Of a DNA stretch of 5,945 nucleotides, positions 5,500 to 5,945 are shown piece by piece. Within the stretch, counting starts at the first letter, position 1. Each line of letters begins with the position of its first letter. Origin of the DNA: Chloroflexota bacterium (GTDB lineage Bacteria > Chloroflexota > UBA4733); assembly GCA_025449435.1 (NCBI GenBank), contig JANWJO010000176.1, positions 1-5,945 of the forward strand, given 5' to 3'. A model generated the notes under the pieces. It had not been told where the DNA came from, made no database searches, and worked only from the letters and a program-made list of their open reading frames with translations. The position numbers and the translations under genes are program-made.

Positions 5500-5583
5500 T
5501 CACGCGATCCAATGCGGGCAGAGGAACACGAAGCGCCGGCAAGACGGGCACCAGCGCAGCTTCAGGGTTCGCTTTCCTGCCAT
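5500..5583 (-). CDS. 27-aa Cys/His-rich microprotein, possible zinc knuckle
   Basis: This 27-codon ORF starts at ATG 5583-5581 and ends at TGA 5502-5500. It exactly fills what would otherwise be an 87-base hole in a fully packed operon. It has the best ribosome binding site in the window (GGGAGG, seven bases before the ATG). It starts two bases after the upstream stop and ends one base before the next ATG (TGACATG). The product is basic at its N-terminus (AGKRTLKLR) and then carries WCPSC at residues 11-15 and CPHW at 22-25. The three cysteines and one histidine form C-x2-C-x6-C-x-H, which could bind one zinc ion. The short final C-x-H spacing is unlike standard zinc ribbons. No function can be assigned; a small virion component, assembly factor or nucleic-acid binder is possible. 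That it is translated is well supported by the ribosome binding site and spacing. Zinc binding is inference. Confidence 0.72.
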   Translation of the reverse strand: MAGKRTLKLRWCPSCRRFVFLCPHWIA

Positions 5584-5585
5584 CG

Positions 5586-5945
5586 TCACACCTCCCGCAG
5601 GAGCACGCCGCTATCCCAGGCGATCCAGGTCCCCCGTGCGCCACCGCCGGCGAGCGACACGGCGCCATTGACGCCGCCGCCGATGTCATACCCAACGGGC
5701 GGCCAGACGTTCATAGCGTTAGCGGATCGGTTCCACATGGTCCATCGGCTCCCCGGCGGTGCCCAGGCCGGCAGGATCACGCCATTGTTCGCCACTGGCA
5801 CGGTATTGACGTTGCTGTAGTAGGCCACGAGCGGCGTCGCTGTTGCCTGTGTCGTGCCTGCCGCTGCCACGCCTCCTTGTTGTGCCGGCAGTCCCGGCTC
5901 GTACTTCCCGGCCTGCCCTGGTGGGGTGAATGTAGAGTTGCCCCA
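5586..5945 (-). CDS. Phage structural-type protein, C-terminal part (5' end outside window)
   Basis: This frame is open from the right edge to a TGA at 5588-5586, giving 119 visible residues without a start. A GTG at 5870 could begin a 94-aa product. However, its AGGAGG lies only one base upstream, which is too close, and the upstream frame stays open with protein-like Gly/Pro-rich sequence, so I treat the gene as truncated by the window. The visible part runs from a Pro/Gly-rich linker (TPPGQAG, PGLPAQQGG) into a compact beta-type domain. That domain has the pattern TTQATATPL, then NGVILPAWAPPG, NRSANAMNVWPPVG, and a Gly-rich turn before TWIAWDSG. The pattern resembles a small beta domain I recall from many phage proteins encoded near tail and fibre genes, with a conserved 'NRGANALNVYP'-like strand. 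No enzymatic motif is visible. It is the most upstream gene seen, and the next start lies two bases after its stop. A virion role is inferred from family resemblance and context. Confidence 0.75.
   Translation of the reverse strand, partial: WGNSTFTPPGQAGKYEPGLPAQQGGVAAAGTTQATATPLVAYYSNVNTVPVANNGVILPAWAPPGSRWTMWNRSANAMNVWPPVGYDIGGGVNGAVSLAGGGARGTWIAWDSGVLLREV
5591..5596 (-). promoter_or_regulatory. Ribosome binding site of the 27-aa gene
   Basis: The minus strand reads GGGAGG seven bases before ATG 5583, inside the last codons of the upstream gene. It is a near-consensus Shine-Dalgarno sequence at ideal spacing and is the main reason for accepting such a short gene. Confidence 0.75.

Noticed and set aside
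5381..5695. 104-codon minus-strand ORF spanning the end of one gene and the 27-aa gene
   Set aside because: It crosses three better-supported genes in a different frame and reads as Ala/Pro/Ser/Arg low-complexity sequence. The ribosome binding site and junction spacing support the 27-aa and 72-aa genes instead.
1..5945. CRISPR array, tRNA, attachment site, insertion sequence or diversity-generating repeat
   Set aside because: No regularly spaced DNA repeats, tRNA-like clover, terminal inverted repeats, transposase, reverse transcriptase or template/variable repeat pair was seen. The window is filled by the minus-strand coding genes.

Overview
The window is part of a late, virion-structural (tail) gene cluster of a tailed bacteriophage or prophage. 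The evidence is a tail-collar-domain fibre protein, a second fibre-like protein, a large tail or hub-like structural protein, and many very small genes packed end to end. All supported genes lie on the minus strand, so the region is read from right (5945) to left (1). G+C is moderately high (about 60% by eye), which suggests a GC-rich, probably proteobacterial host. No host gene, integrase, tRNA or other taxonomic marker is present, so the host cannot be named.

Layout in transcription order: (1) C-terminal part of a phage structural-type protein, open at the right edge (5586-5945). (2) A 27-aa Cys/His-rich microprotein (5500-5583). (3) A 72-aa protein with a Pro/Tyr/Gly-rich start (5280-5498). 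(4) A 471-aa tail-fibre-like protein (3868-5283). (5) A 106-aa unknown (3526-3846). (6) A 69-aa small phage protein (3320-3529). (7) A 326-aa tail-collar fibre protein with nine His-x-His motifs (2340-3320). (8) A 512-aa tail/hub structural protein (800-2338). (9) A 56-aa unknown (633-803). (10) A 74-aa unknown (409-633). (11) A 122-aa possibly GNAT-like phage protein (44-412). (12) The first 15 codons of another gene, cut by the left edge (1-47).

These genes tile essentially the whole window. The largest non-coding gap is 21 bases and holds a ribosome binding site. Of the eleven junctions, seven are stop/start overlaps (ATGA, GTGA or TGATG) and three have gaps of 1-2 bases. This indicates one polycistronic message with extensive translational coupling. 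I see no internal promoter or terminator, and no stretch over 300 bases lacks a gene.

The two fibre-like proteins share an N-terminal motif (WG-x2-LN-x-N-x2-TLD), so they may dock to the same part of the tail. The collar protein would be the receptor-contacting needle, and the 512-aa protein probably belongs to the tail body or hub. Nothing here amounts to a clearly new system. The most interesting items are two tiny genes revealed by the packing (27 and 56 aa), the His-x-His array, and the shared docking motif.
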